64,000 nucleotides of DNA, from NCBI GenBank assembly GCA_050008575.1, contig JBEKMJ010000004.1, positions 124,001 through 188,000 of the forward strand, given 5' to 3'. Each line of letters begins with the position of its first letter. Position 1 is the stretch's first letter. This document shows, piece by piece, positions 1-9,537 of the stretch. Under the pieces are notes generated by a model that was not told where the DNA came from, searched no databases, and saw nothing but the letters and a program-made list of their open reading frames with translations. The position numbers and the translations under genes are program-made. Origin of the DNA: Bog-159 sp050008575 (GTDB lineage Bacteria > Acidobacteriota > Terriglobia > Bryobacterales > Bryobacteraceae).

Positions 1-1
1 G

Positions 2-415
2 AAGGCGGAAGACACGTGGCAGACGAGGTTCCTGGCGCCGGTGGAGATGACGGACGGCGTGTACCAGGTTCGGTTGATCCTGCGGGACCGCGACGGTCAC
101 GTATACCGCGAATCGAAGAGCTTCGTGATCGCCAGCCAGACGCCGGTGGTGCGGGCGCGGCTGGAAAAACCGCGCGTACACGCGGGGGAAACGTTGCGCA
201 TTCGGGCGCTGGCTTCGGGGAATGCGCGCACCATCACAGCGCGGCTTTATGGTGCGATGCCCGTGGCGTTGCGGTGGAGCAGCGCGGCGAAGGCGAATAC
301 GGGGGAGATGGTGGTGCCGGCCGATCTGCCGCCGGGGAAGTACACGGTTCACGTGACGGCGGAGGATATTGCGCACAATGTGGGCACGGAGGAGGTGGCG
401 GTTGAGATTTGGTGA
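2..415 (+). CDS. C-terminal part of an unidentified protein with a beta-rich tail
   Basis: The frame is open from the first bases of the window and ends in TGA, leaving 137 residues, so the 5' end lies outside. The visible part alternates hydrophobic and polar residues in a beta-sandwich pattern, with text such as YQVRLILRDRDG, PPGKYTVHVTAED and a final VAVEIW. This resembles the Ig-like tail of VWA or VIT-type secreted proteins, but no catalytic or binding motif is visible and I do not assign a function. It is separated from the next gene by an intergenic palindrome array. The in-frame GTG at 41 should not be read as the true start. Confidence 0.7.
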   Translation, partial: KAEDTWQTRFLAPVEMTDGVYQVRLILRDRDGHVYRESKSFVIASQTPVVRARLEKPRVHAGETLRIRALASGNARTITARLYGAMPVALRWSSAAKANTGEMVVPADLPPGKYTVHVTAEDIAHNVGTEEVAVEIW

Positions 416-417
416 CG

Positions 418-524
418 TTAGTGGGGCAGGACTCCAGTCCTGCGGCCGACGTCCACGTCGGCCTGTGCGTACGAAGGGCGGGTCCTGGAGGACCCGCGCA
501 GACCTGGAGGTCTGTCCCACAAGG
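418..524. repeat. Array of four short perfect palindromes
   Basis: Four adjacent palindromes fill the gap between two genes. Each has complementary arms of 6 to 8 bases around a TCCA or TGGA core: GCAGGAC-TCCA-GTCCTGC, GGCCGACG-TCCA-CGTCGGCC, GCGGGTCC-TGGA-GGACCCGC and CAGACC-TGGA-GGTCTG. The array is bordered by GTGGGG on the left and CCCAC on the right, themselves nearly complementary. The same design recurs at 9.3-9.5 kb, with related forms elsewhere. Any translation through it belongs to no gene. Confidence 0.8.
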
Positions 525-530
525 TTGCGC

Positions 531-3500
531 TTGAAATCCGGCAGGAAGATCCTGATTGGCGCCTGCCTGTTGGGCTGTGGCGGGTTCGTCGTTCGGGGCG
601 AGTTGGAGCCGTGGCTGCAACACACTGCCGCCGGCCCGGTGCTGGCTGCGCTTTTCCGCACGGTGGCGGTGCCGGGTGGCGCAGTGGCAATCCTGCGGCC
701 ACCCGCCGAGAGCCGGCCGGCGCTGACCAATTTGATATCCGCCACGCCGCGCGATGCCATGCTATACCGCCTGCGCGCGCAAGAGGCCGAGGTGGCGCTG
801 GATTTCGTGGCGGCCGAAGCGGATTGGAAAACTTACGCGCAGACCGCGGCCGATCGGTACGGCGCGCAGATCGAATTGGCCGATTTCTACGATCGGCGTA
901 TCCGGCCACGCGACGAATTGGCTGCGCTGACCGCCGCGGCGGCCGCGAAAGACGATCCACTGCTGCCGGTTACGGCGCAGAGGGGATGGCGGGCGTTCGA
1001 GCGTATGGCGGCATTGGAGTCCGCGGCGGAACCCGTCTTCCGCGCGTGGGTTGCGCGGTATCCCCAGGAGCCAGAGGCTTGGCGCAAGCTGATCGAGCAC
1101 CTGGCCGCCACCAAGCAATTCGCCGCGGCGGAAACCGAGATCGCCAGGTATGGCGGGGCTTTCCACGATCCTTTGGAACCCGTAAAGATGCGCGCGGACC
1201 TGGAAATGCGCCGCGGCTCGGGCGGCGCGGCGCTGGCCGTCTACGATCTGGCGTTTCAGCCGCTCTGGCCGGAGGAGATGCGGGCGCGCTATTTCAAGCT
1301 ACTGGAGGAGCAGGGGCAAATGCGGGGCTTCGCCGGCCGGGCACGCACGGCGCTGGCCGCGAACCCGACGGACCTGGACGCCACCGCGCGGCTGTTCCAC
1401 TATTTTCGCGCGCAGAACAACATCCCTGCCGCGCGGCGTGTATTGCTGGAATATCGCATCGCCAAGGAATCCGGCCCGCAGGCCGGCCTAAAGGGCGGCT
1501 TGCAGGGATGGACGGCCGATGAGCTGCGGACCCTGGCCCAATTATTCGAATGGCTGCCGGATGTAAACGAGGCAGCCCGCATGTATTACGCGCTGTACAG
1601 CGTTCCGCCGGCCAATGGGCCGCAGGCGGAGCGTGCGCTGTATGGTTTGGCGAACCTGCTGCTGACCGCGCCCGATCAGCCGATCCAATTTGGGTCGGGC
1701 GATTTGTCCTTCTACAAGGACATCGCCACGGTGGATGCATCGCCCGGATTCCTCAATGGCATTCTCTCGCTGTTGCTGAACTGGACAGGGCCGCGCGCGG
1801 AGTATCGGCGCCAGAACCAGAAATCGGCGGCGTATTTCCATCGCGCGGCCGCGGCGCAAGTGGCGGGCTTGCTGGAGCGGCGCTTCCCAAAATCCGCCTA
1901 CCGCGAAGTCTTGCACGCCGATCTGATTTCCGCATACGGCGTGTATGGCGACGATGCGGCCGTGATTCGCGCGGGCCGCGAGTATCTGGCCGCATTTCCC
2001 GCAGGAGCGGGGCGGGTTGCCGTGGCGATGCAGGTTTCCGATGCCTTAGCGCGGGCGAATCGAACCAGCGAGGAATTTGCGCTATACGATCAATTGCTGC
2101 GCGAACTGGCGGCGAAGGCATCGGGCGTGCCCATTGGCACGAGTGCCCGCTCCCCGGAATACGTGCGGGTGCTGGACAAATATCTTTCCCGCCTGGCGGA
2201 CCAAAAGCGTCCGCTGGACGCGCTGCGCGTGTATCGCAAGGAAACCGATCGGAACCCCAACGATCCCGGCCTCTACGAACGCTTCGCCGCGTTTCTGGAG
2301 CAGAACGGCACGGCGCGTGAAGTGGAAGATGTCTATACCAAAGCGATTGCGAAGTTCGCCGATCGCAACTGGTATCACAAACTGGCGCGCTGGTATTTGC
2401 GCGGGAAGGAGTACAGCGCGCTGGAAGAGATCAGCCGCGAGGTCATTGCCGTGTTTTCCGGCTCGGAACTGGAAAACTACTTCAACGATATCGTCTCGCA
2501 GACCCATCCGGATGCCGCGCTCTATCGCCAGTTGAACGTATACGCGCATACGCGCTTCCCGGAGGATCTGGTCTTCGTGCATAACCTGCTGGGCGCATAC
2601 GCGAGCAAGGAAACATACGATGCCGCGGCCGCCAACAGCCTGCTGCGGCAATACTGGTTCTACGACCCGCAGCTTCGCGCACGGCTTTTTGAACGGCTGT
2701 GGCAGCAGGGACGGCTATATCCCGAACTGGCGCAGGTACGCGCGGCCAATGCGGGCATCGTGAACGGGCAATTCGACCATGCGCTGGCCGCAAATCCGGC
2801 AGCGGTGCAATTTACCCTGGAGGCGGAAGCGTGGCTCTCGCATTTTGAAACGGCGGCGCCCGCCGCGCTGGCGTTGGCCTCCGCATATCCCGGCAAGAGC
2901 GAGTTTACGGCTAGGGCATCGGCGCTCTACCGGTCGCTGGCGGCTTACGATCCGCGAAATACCGAAGTCGCCGTCGCCATGGCGGGTTATGCGCAGCGCG
3001 CCAATCCGCGCGACCAGAGTATCCTCGCGCGCATGGGCGACATCCTGGCGGACCGCGAGCTTTTCGGCCGGGCGCGCACGTTCTGGGAACGCATGCCCGC
3101 GCAGCAGTCCGGCAATCCGGAAGCGTATCTGGACACCGCGACCGTTTATTGGGACTACTATCTGTATGGCGATGCTTTGCGCTGGATCGGCGCGGCGCGG
3201 AAGAAGTTCCACGATGCGGCGCTGTTCGCCTATCAGGCTGGCGCGATTTACGAGGGCAAGCGGGACTTTCCGAGCGCGGTGCGGGAGTATACGGCCGGCG
3301 CGCTGCACGGCCAGGGCGACGCAGACAGCCGCCTGCTGCGCCTCTTGAACCGGCCGCACACGCGCAACCTGGTGGAGCGGGCCAGCGCCGCCGCGGTGGC
3401 TTCCGATCCTTCGCCGCGGGCGGTGTCGTTGCGCATCTCCGTGCTCGAAGCGCAGCAACGCCGGAGCGATGTGGAAGCGCTGTTGCAGGCGCGCGTGGAC

Positions 3501-6500
3501 GCCGAGAAATCGTTCGCCGCGCTGACCGGCCTTGAGGAAATCGCGCGCCGATTGGGATTCGACGGCATTGAGGAGCGCGCGAACGAGCGCCTGGCCGCCA
3601 TCGCCAACGATCCGGTGGACAAGATGCGGCTGACGCTAACCCACGCACGGTTTCTCGAATCTAAAAAGGATATCGCGGGCGCGGCTCGCGTGGTGGATGC
3701 GCTCTATCGCGATCACCCTCTGATTCTCGGAGTGGTGCGCGCCGCCGTCGATCTTCATGTGCGCAACCAGCAGCCCACGGAAGCCATGGAAATCCTGCGC
3801 GACGCCGCAAAGCGGGCCAGGACCGATCTGGCGGCGCAGTTCACCCTGGAATCGGCGCGCATCTCGACGGGCGCCAGCCAGTTCGATCGGGCGCGCGCGC
3901 TGCTCACGGGGCTGCTTGCGGCGGATCCCCTGCGCGCCGAGTACCTGACCGCCATGGCCGATACGTACCTCCAGGCGAAGGACGACCGCGGTTTTCGCGA
4001 CTACCAACTCGGTAGCATCCTGCAGTTGAAACAGTCGCAGTTGACGCCTGCCGAGCGGATCGACCGCATCGCCACTGTGCGGCGCAGCCTGATTCCGGCG
4101 CTCGACCGTTTGAAAGATAATGCCGGGGCGGTGGATCAGTATATCGAAGTGGTCAACAGTTATCCCGAAGACGAGGCGCTCACCAAAGAAGCCGCGGCAT
4201 ACGCTGTGGCGCACAGCCAGGCGGCGCGGATGGTGGCGTTCTATCGCCAAACCATCGCGGCGGCGCCGCTCGACTATCGCTGGCCGATCGTGCTGGCGCG
4301 TATCGAAACGGCGACCGAAGACTATCCGGCCGCTGTTGCGGATTACGAGCGCGGCATCCAGGCGCGGCCGGATCGTGCGGATCTGCTGGAGGCCAAAGGC
4401 CGGCTGGAAGAGCGGTTGATGCGGTTCGAGGATGCCACCAAGACCTATGCGCGGCTTTATGAACTGGCGTATCGCGATCCGCAGTGGCTCATCAAGGTCG
4501 CGGAAATGCGTGCCCGCCGCGGGCAGACATCCGACGCGGTCGCCGCGCTAACGACGGCCATCATTGGAGCGCGGAGCGAAACGGCCGCCGCCGATTTCGA
4601 AATTGCGGAGCGGCTGGAAGGATGGCACATACTGCGCGATGCGGTGGCCTTTGCCGATCGGGCCGCGGGCCTGGCGGGTTCCGATCTTTTCAAAGAAGTG
4701 GATAATGCGGTTATTTACGCGCGCATGATGGCGGCTGCGCGCCGCATGGATGCCGTGCTCGCGCGTATGGGCGCCAATCCCGCGGCGGACCGGCAAGTGG
4801 CGCAGGAGGCGGGGAGAATCGTCGCCGCGACGTATACCCCGGAAGAGAAGACGAGCTTCGAGCAAGCGTTGAACTCGCGCGCCGCGGGGCTTACGCTGAA
4901 GGATCGCGATGGTGCGCTGTTGCCGCTGGTGGAAGCGGCCGGGATGGTGGATTTGGAGGCGCGATGGCGGCGCGCGTCGATGTCTGCGCAAACCCTACAG
5001 ATAGACCCTCGCTTCGTAACGCTCGAATCGCAACGCGGGCTATATGGCGATTTGGGCCGCCAGTTGGAAGAATACGCCGCGCAAAATGCCGGCCGGCCCG
5101 TCGAAGGAAATGCCCTGGCGCAGGCCGCGCACGCGTTCATCGCCGAGGGCGACATCGACAGCCAGATGCGTGTAATGCGAAAAGCGCTGGCGCGAAACGC
5201 TCTTTCGGGCGAGCTGCTGGACCGCTATCTGGCGATGCTGGCCACGCGGCAGCCGGAAGAGTTGGTGGCGATCGCACGCGGCAACGGCTCCGCCGACATC
5301 CGCAACCGGGCGGTCCAATGGGCCATTGGCGGCGACCGTCCCGAACTGGCTTATACGGCCATTCAAAATCGCGGCCGCGCGTTGCCTCCGGTCTGGACCA
5401 AGGCTTACACCGCGCTCGCCGGCCTGTATTTCGACGACCGCGCGCCGGCGATCGACGCCGCCTTCCAGGCCGCGCTGGATACGCGCACGATCGGCGAACG
5501 CCTGAAGACGCCGCTGAAACCCGATGCCATCATCGTGGGTTCGGTTTGGTTTTACTACGGGGCGCGCTACGGGGATTATCTGGCGGCGGGCAGAAACGCG
5601 GCCGCGGAAGCGTGGCTGCCGGCATCTCTCGAAGCTGCGCCTGGGAATCCCGATGCTTATATGGCGCTGGGCGATGCGTACGCCGAGGCCGGCCAGACAG
5701 CCAGGGCGATTACACAATTCGAGCACGCGCTGGAACTGGATGCGGACCGTGGCGACGCCCAGGATCACATGGCGTGCGCCCTCTGGTCCGCGGGCCGGCG
5801 AGCCGAAGCCGTCGCCCGCTGGAAGACCGCGCTGGCGATTTTTCAGCGGATTCAGAGCCGCGGCGTGCGGGTTCCGGAGCCGTTCTGGAGCCGGGTGGCG
5901 GAGACCTTCAGCGATATTGGGCAGCGCCATGCGCTCGGCGAATTGCGCGCCGAGATCGCACATCTGCTCGGTGATTATTATCAGCGCAATCGCCAGTACC
6001 GGCTGGAAGAACTCATCGAGCCGGCGGCGCGCGCATCCATGGAATCGGGTTTGGGAACCGCGTGGCTGGTGGATCTGGCGCGGTCCATGGATGACCCCAT
6101 GATGGTTATCTACGCCCTGATGCATGCGCCGGGCCTGACGGACGCGCAGCGGATTTTGCTCGAACGTGAGTTGGTGGCGATTAGCTCCAAGCGGGTCGAA
6201 TCGACTTTTGGCGACGACCGGACGATGGCGGAGAGGACGCTGGCGGGCGGGCGCTCGCAATTGGTCTCCATGCTGCTGGATGCGGGGGATGTTCAGGGCG
6301 CCTCCACGGAATGGAGCCGGGTTCCAAAGGAATATGCCGGGAATTTCGATGGCAGCGTCGAGGTTCGATTGGCTTGCCGCACGGGTACGCTGGATGCGTT
6401 GCTGCGGCAATACCGGTCCCATCCTGATCGATCGCCGTCCGCCGAAGCCTTACAGGGGGCCGCTGTCATTGTGCAGCACGACGGCGACGAGACCGGGGCG

Positions 6501-7541
6501 CGCGCGGTGCTTGAATTCGTGTATGACCGCGAAATCCGGAATGGGCATTTGGAGGCGGCCAATTTTCTCGGGCTGGCGGAAGTGAAGCTGCAGCGCGGCG
6601 ATGCCGCTACGGCCGTCGCGCTGGTGAACCGCATGGCGCTGGTGGTCGAGGACGGATTCGAGACCTTGCTGCCCGCGGCGGATCTATTGGGCAAGTACGG
6701 GAAAACGGCGGAGGCGGCGGAGTTCATCCGGCGGCGGATGAAAGCGGCGCCTTGGGATGCGGAGGCCAAGATTCAACTGGCGCGTACGCTGCCCACCGGT
6801 TCCGCCGAGCGCGCGCAACTGCTGAGCGCCGCCCTCGCCGACCCCGAGGCGGAGTACGGATTGCGGGCCGCGGCCGCGCGATTGGCTGCGTCGCACGCGT
6901 TGGCCGGCGCGCCCGGTACCGAGCTCGCGCTGTTATCCTCGGGCGGCGTTGCAGCCGATGCCGCAGAGAAGCCTTACCAAGTTGAAGCGCGAATCGATGC
7001 GGCGGGCGGGGCTTCCGACCCGGAAGTCAAACTCAGGTTGTGGCGGGAGGCGCTGGCACTGGCTCCCGACGACGGCCGCGTTCGCCTCGGCGCGCTGCGC
7101 AACGCGATTGCGCTGCGCCGCGACAGCCTGGCACTGGCGCTGGAGCAGACGGGCACACAGCCGGACATGGGATTCAACACGGGTTTGCCGTACTATCGCC
7201 GGCGCGGTCGGTACCTGTCGTACCGGCAGCCCGAGGGGGCCTCTGTTTTGCCGCGGATGCACCTCACCGATGGAGAACGCGCGACGTTTGCGGAATCGCT
7301 CGCCGCGGCTGCGGAGCGCCTCGACGATCAGGAGGCGGCGCTGAGTCATCTGCGCACGGCGATCGACCTGCGCCCAGCCGCCGAACGAGCTGCGCTCCAG
7401 CGCCATTTGGACGCTCTTGTCGCGGAACAGGGCCGGCGCGCGAAGAACGCCGCGCGGCAGCCGGCGATCAAGAATGTAATCGAACAGGACCGAGTCGTGC
7501 GCCCGCGAATTCTAATGAGTAAGCGAGGGAGTGCGCAATGA
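531..7541 (+). CDS. Giant tetratricopeptide-repeat protein (about 2336 aa), membrane-anchored or lipidated
   Basis: The frame is open from 369, but everything before 525 runs through the palindrome array. A TTG start at 531, with AAGG at 521-524 as ribosome binding site, gives MKSGRKILIGACLLGCGGF; TTG at 525 is the alternative. That N-terminus is a membrane signal with a possible lipobox (LLGC, Cys16). The rest is almost wholly alpha-helical TPR-like repeats of Ala, Leu, Tyr, Arg and Glu-rich helices, for example PDAYMALGDAYAEAGQTARA. No enzyme motif is seen, so an envelope scaffold or assembly role is inferred. The stop overlaps the next start (ATGA), implying translational coupling. TPR nature is sure; exact start and role are not. 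Confidence 0.85.
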   Translation: MKSGRKILIGACLLGCGGFVVRGELEPWLQHTAAGPVLAALFRTVAVPGGAVAILRPPAESRPALTNLISATPRDAMLYRLRAQEAEVALDFVAAEADWKTYAQTAADRYGAQIELADFYDRRIRPRDELAALTAAAAAKDDPLLPVTAQRGWRAFERMAALESAAEPVFRAWVARYPQEPEAWRKLIEHLAATKQFAAAETEIARYGGAFHDPLEPVKMRADLEMRRGSGGAALAVYDLAFQPLWPEEMRARYFKLLEEQGQMRGFAGRARTALAANPTDLDATARLFHYFRAQNNIPAARRVLLEYRIAKESGPQAGLKGGLQGWTADELRTLAQLFEWLPDVNEAARMYYALYSVPPANGPQAERALYGLANLLLTAPDQPIQFGSGDLSFYKDIATVDASPGFLNGILSLLLNWTGPRAEYRRQNQKSAAYFHRAAAAQVAGLLERRFPKSAYREVLHADLISAYGVYGDDAAVIRAGREYLAAFPAGAGRVAVAMQVSDALARANRTSEEFALYDQLLRELAAKASGVPIGTSARSPEYVRVLDKYLSRLADQKRPLDALRVYRKETDRNPNDPGLYERFAAFLEQNGTAREVEDVYTKAIAKFADRNWYHKLARWYLRGKEYSALEEISREVIAVFSGSELENYFNDIVSQTHPDAALYRQLNVYAHTRFPEDLVFVHNLLGAYASKETYDAAAANSLLRQYWFYDPQLRARLFERLWQQGRLYPELAQVRAANAGIVNGQFDHALAANPAAVQFTLEAEAWLSHFETAAPAALALASAYPGKSEFTARASALYRSLAAYDPRNTEVAVAMAGYAQRANPRDQSILARMGDILADRELFGRARTFWERMPAQQSGNPEAYLDTATVYWDYYLYGDALRWIGAARKKFHDAALFAYQAGAIYEGKRDFPSAVREYTAGALHGQGDADSRLLRLLNRPHTRNLVERASAAAVASDPSPRAVSLRISVLEAQQRRSDVEALLQARVDAEKSFAALTGLEEIARRLGFDGIEERANERLAAIANDPVDKMRLTLTHARFLESKKDIAGAARVVDALYRDHPLILGVVRAAVDLHVRNQQPTEAMEILRDAAKRARTDLAAQFTLESARISTGASQFDRARALLTGLLAADPLRAEYLTAMADTYLQAKDDRGFRDYQLGSILQLKQSQLTPAERIDRIATVRRSLIPALDRLKDNAGAVDQYIEVVNSYPEDEALTKEAAAYAVAHSQAARMVAFYRQTIAAAPLDYRWPIVLARIETATEDYPAAVADYERGIQARPDRADLLEAKGRLEERLMRFEDATKTYARLYELAYRDPQWLIKVAEMRARRGQTSDAVAALTTAIIGARSETAAADFEIAERLEGWHILRDAVAFADRAAGLAGSDLFKEVDNAVIYARMMAAARRMDAVLARMGANPAADRQVAQEAGRIVAATYTPEEKTSFEQALNSRAAGLTLKDRDGALLPLVEAAGMVDLEARWRRASMSAQTLQIDPRFVTLESQRGLYGDLGRQLEEYAAQNAGRPVEGNALAQAAHAFIAEGDIDSQMRVMRKALARNALSGELLDRYLAMLATRQPEELVAIARGNGSADIRNRAVQWAIGGDRPELAYTAIQNRGRALPPVWTKAYTALAGLYFDDRAPAIDAAFQAALDTRTIGERLKTPLKPDAIIVGSVWFYYGARYGDYLAAGRNAAAEAWLPASLEAAPGNPDAYMALGDAYAEAGQTARAITQFEHALELDADRGDAQDHMACALWSAGRRAEAVARWKTALAIFQRIQSRGVRVPEPFWSRVAETFSDIGQRHALGELRAEIAHLLGDYYQRNRQYRLEELIEPAARASMESGLGTAWLVDLARSMDDPMMVIYALMHAPGLTDAQRILLERELVAISSKRVESTFGDDRTMAERTLAGGRSQLVSMLLDAGDVQGASTEWSRVPKEYAGNFDGSVEVRLACRTGTLDALLRQYRSHPDRSPSAEALQGAAVIVQHDGDETGARAVLEFVYDREIRNGHLEAANFLGLAEVKLQRGDAATAVALVNRMALVVEDGFETLLPAADLLGKYGKTAEAAEFIRRRMKAAPWDAEAKIQLARTLPTGSAERAQLLSAALADPEAEYGLRAAAARLAASHALAGAPGTELALLSSGGVAADAAEKPYQVEARIDAAGGASDPEVKLRLWREALALAPDDGRVRLGALRNAIALRRDSLALALEQTGTQPDMGFNTGLPYYRRRGRYLSYRQPEGASVLPRMHLTDGERATFAESLAAAAERLDDQEAALSHLRTAIDLRPAAERAALQRHLDALVAEQGRRAKNAARQPAIKNVIEQDRVVRPRILMSKRGSAQ

Positions 7542-9232
7542 AGAGAGCCCTGCTGTCCGCCGTGCTGCTGTTGTCCGCCGCGGGATTGGTCTTTCTGCAA
7601 ACATCGCCGCCGGCGCCGAAAGTGGCGACCCTGATGCCCAGCGGCGCGTTGCTCTACCTGGAAGCGCCGGATTTTGGGCGCCTGCTGCGCGATTGGGATG
7701 CATCGCGGGTGAAGGCCGATTGGCTGCAGAGCGACAATTACGCCGTATTTTCCCGCTCCAACCTGTTCAGCAAGCTCAAGGACGTTTACGGCGAATATGG
7801 CGAGGCGGCGGGGCTCCGGCCCGGCCTCAAGGGAGCTGTCGAGATGGCCGGAACGGATTCCGCCCTGGCGCTCTACGCGATTCGCGACGTCGAGTTCCTG
7901 TACATTACCCGCATCGCCGACGGCGACTTCATGAAGACGCAGTTGTGGGCCGTCCGTGAGAAGTTCGAACAGCGCCAAGCCGGCGGCGTGTCCTTCTACC
8001 TGCGCACGGACCCGGCATCGAAACGCACCGTGGCGTTCGCCTTCGCCAAAGGCTACATGTTGCTGGCTACCAGGGACGATCTGGTGGCGCAGGCGCTCGA
8101 ACTGCTGGCGGGCCGCTCCAAACCCAGCATCGCGTCGGACCGCTGGTATCGGGATTCGACCAGCGCCGCGGCGAATCCCGGGGAGTTGCGGCTGGTCATG
8201 AACCTGGAGCTGGTGGTTAAAAGCGAGTACTTTCGCTCCTACTGGATTCAACGGAATGCTTCCGTGGTCCGCCGGCATTGGGCTGGAGTTGCCGATGTAA
8301 AACGAATCGGTGACGCCGTTACGGAAACCCGTGTCTTCCTTCGTGCGCCCGATGCGGAGGCGCCGGCGCCCACGGCTTCGGACTCCGGAGCGGTTTCCAG
8401 ACTGCTGGCGTTGGTGCCGCCAGAGGCCGGCCTGTACAAAGCTTCGCGTGTGGGCGAGTCTTCCGCGCTGGCTGCGCTGATCGTAGAGAAGCTGGTTGGA
8501 CCTCAGCCGCAGGCAGCGCGCGACTGGAGGGATGCGCCTGTGGCTGTCTCACCCGATAACCCCGCAGGCAGCGAAGGCGATCTGGAAACGCGCATCGACG
8601 AACAGCCGCTGCCTTCGGATGCGGGCATTGCCGATTCGGTGGCCGCGGTTCGCGGGCTGGTCGACAAGACCGGCTGTGGCACTTTCCTGCTGGTTCAATC
8701 GAGTGCGCCCGCATCGGCCACGTTCGTGCAGATGGCGTCCGTAATCGCCCTCGATGGCTTGCAGGACTGGGATCGGGATACGGTGCGGGGCGCTCTTACG
8801 GCTGCCACGGGAAGGTTGTGGACTACCTCACGGATCGGCGCGGGATGGGTAAGTGGAACGGCGGGACGGCATTCGATCGAGCGCTTCGACGGACTCGGGA
8901 CATTAATATTTGCGGCCAGGGGGCGGCGTCTGTTTCTCAGCAACGACACCGGGCTGCTCGCGCGGGTGCTGGATCGTAACGGGAGTGTGCCGACAACCGG
9001 TGCGCTGGATTATGCCGCGGGTTTCCGGCATTTATTGGAACGGTCCAATTACCGCCGCGTGATGACGGCTCTCGACTTTGGATCGTCGGCCGAGGGCGAT
9101 GCACCGCCGTTTTTTTCCGGCAATATTGGCAGCTTGAGCGGCGTCTTATCCGGAATCGCGGAGATTCAGGTTACGGAGGAGGAGAGAGGCAGCATCACGC
9201 GGCAGACGGTCGTGTACCGCATGGGCCAGTGA
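7538..9232 (+). CDS. Secreted hypothetical protein coupled to the giant TPR protein
   Basis: This 564-residue protein starts at an ATG that overlaps the TPR gene stop, with GGGAG seven bases upstream. The N-terminus (MKRALLSAVLLLSAAGLVFL) is a signal peptide or signal anchor. The body repeatedly uses phrases such as GALLYLEAPDFGRLLRDW and FAFAKGYMLLATRDDLVAQALE, typical of DUF3352-like periplasmic proteins of Acidobacteria and Planctomycetes. That family link is from memory of its style, not a search. No catalytic residues are evident. The tight coupling suggests it works with, or is exported beside, the TPR protein. Confidence 0.75.
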   Translation: MKRALLSAVLLLSAAGLVFLQTSPPAPKVATLMPSGALLYLEAPDFGRLLRDWDASRVKADWLQSDNYAVFSRSNLFSKLKDVYGEYGEAAGLRPGLKGAVEMAGTDSALALYAIRDVEFLYITRIADGDFMKTQLWAVREKFEQRQAGGVSFYLRTDPASKRTVAFAFAKGYMLLATRDDLVAQALELLAGRSKPSIASDRWYRDSTSAAANPGELRLVMNLELVVKSEYFRSYWIQRNASVVRRHWAGVADVKRIGDAVTETRVFLRAPDAEAPAPTASDSGAVSRLLALVPPEAGLYKASRVGESSALAALIVEKLVGPQPQAARDWRDAPVAVSPDNPAGSEGDLETRIDEQPLPSDAGIADSVAAVRGLVDKTGCGTFLLVQSSAPASATFVQMASVIALDGLQDWDRDTVRGALTAATGRLWTTSRIGAGWVSGTAGRHSIERFDGLGTLIFAARGRRLFLSNDTGLLARVLDRNGSVPTTGALDYAAGFRHLLERSNYRRVMTALDFGSSAEGDAPPFFSGNIGSLSGVLSGIAEIQVTEEERGSITRQTVVYRMGQ

Positions 9233-9279
9233 TGTTGTGGCGAACTGCACGCGCCCGGCCGCGCTACCAAACACTCATG

Positions 9280-9537
9280 TCGGCGCAGGCGAGCGAAGCT
9301 CGCCCCTGGAGATTGGCCCTTTGGTGGGGCAGGCTCGCGGCCTGCGGCGGCCTCGTAGGCCGCCTGCCTCGAAGCTCTGGCTGGCTTTCTTGCAGGGCTT
9401 GGTGGCATAGGCTTTAGCCTGTGGAGGCGAGCGAAGCTCGTCCAGGCGGGTCTGGAGACCCGCCGCGGGCGTGGACGCCCGCCCCACACCGGCTAGGCTA
9501 GAACCGCGCGGCGGCGCATGGCGCCGCCCCACCTACC
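9280..9537. repeat. Long intergenic array of modular palindromes
   Basis: The 304-base gap between converging genes carries no plausible gene but at least seven palindromic words in a row. Examples are GCGAGC-GAA-GCTCGC, GGCGGCCT-CGT-AGGCCGCC, AGGCT-TT-AGCCT, GCGGGTC-TGGA-GACCCGC, GCGGGCG-TGGA-CGCCCGC and GGCGGCG-CATGG-CGCCGCC. Several share the TGGA core and the GTGGGG or CCCCAC borders seen at 418-524. It lies between two converging stop codons and could act as a bidirectional terminator, but its size and modular order suggest a dispersed repeat family. Confidence 0.8.

Noticed and set aside
369..530. Upstream extension of the giant TPR gene
   Set aside because: It translates through the palindrome array and overlaps the end of the previous gene; TTG 531 with AAGG fits better.
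5040..6422. 460-residue minus-strand frame inside the TPR gene
   Set aside because: It is antisense to clear TPR coding sequence, has no binding site, and reads as Arg/Pro-rich noise.
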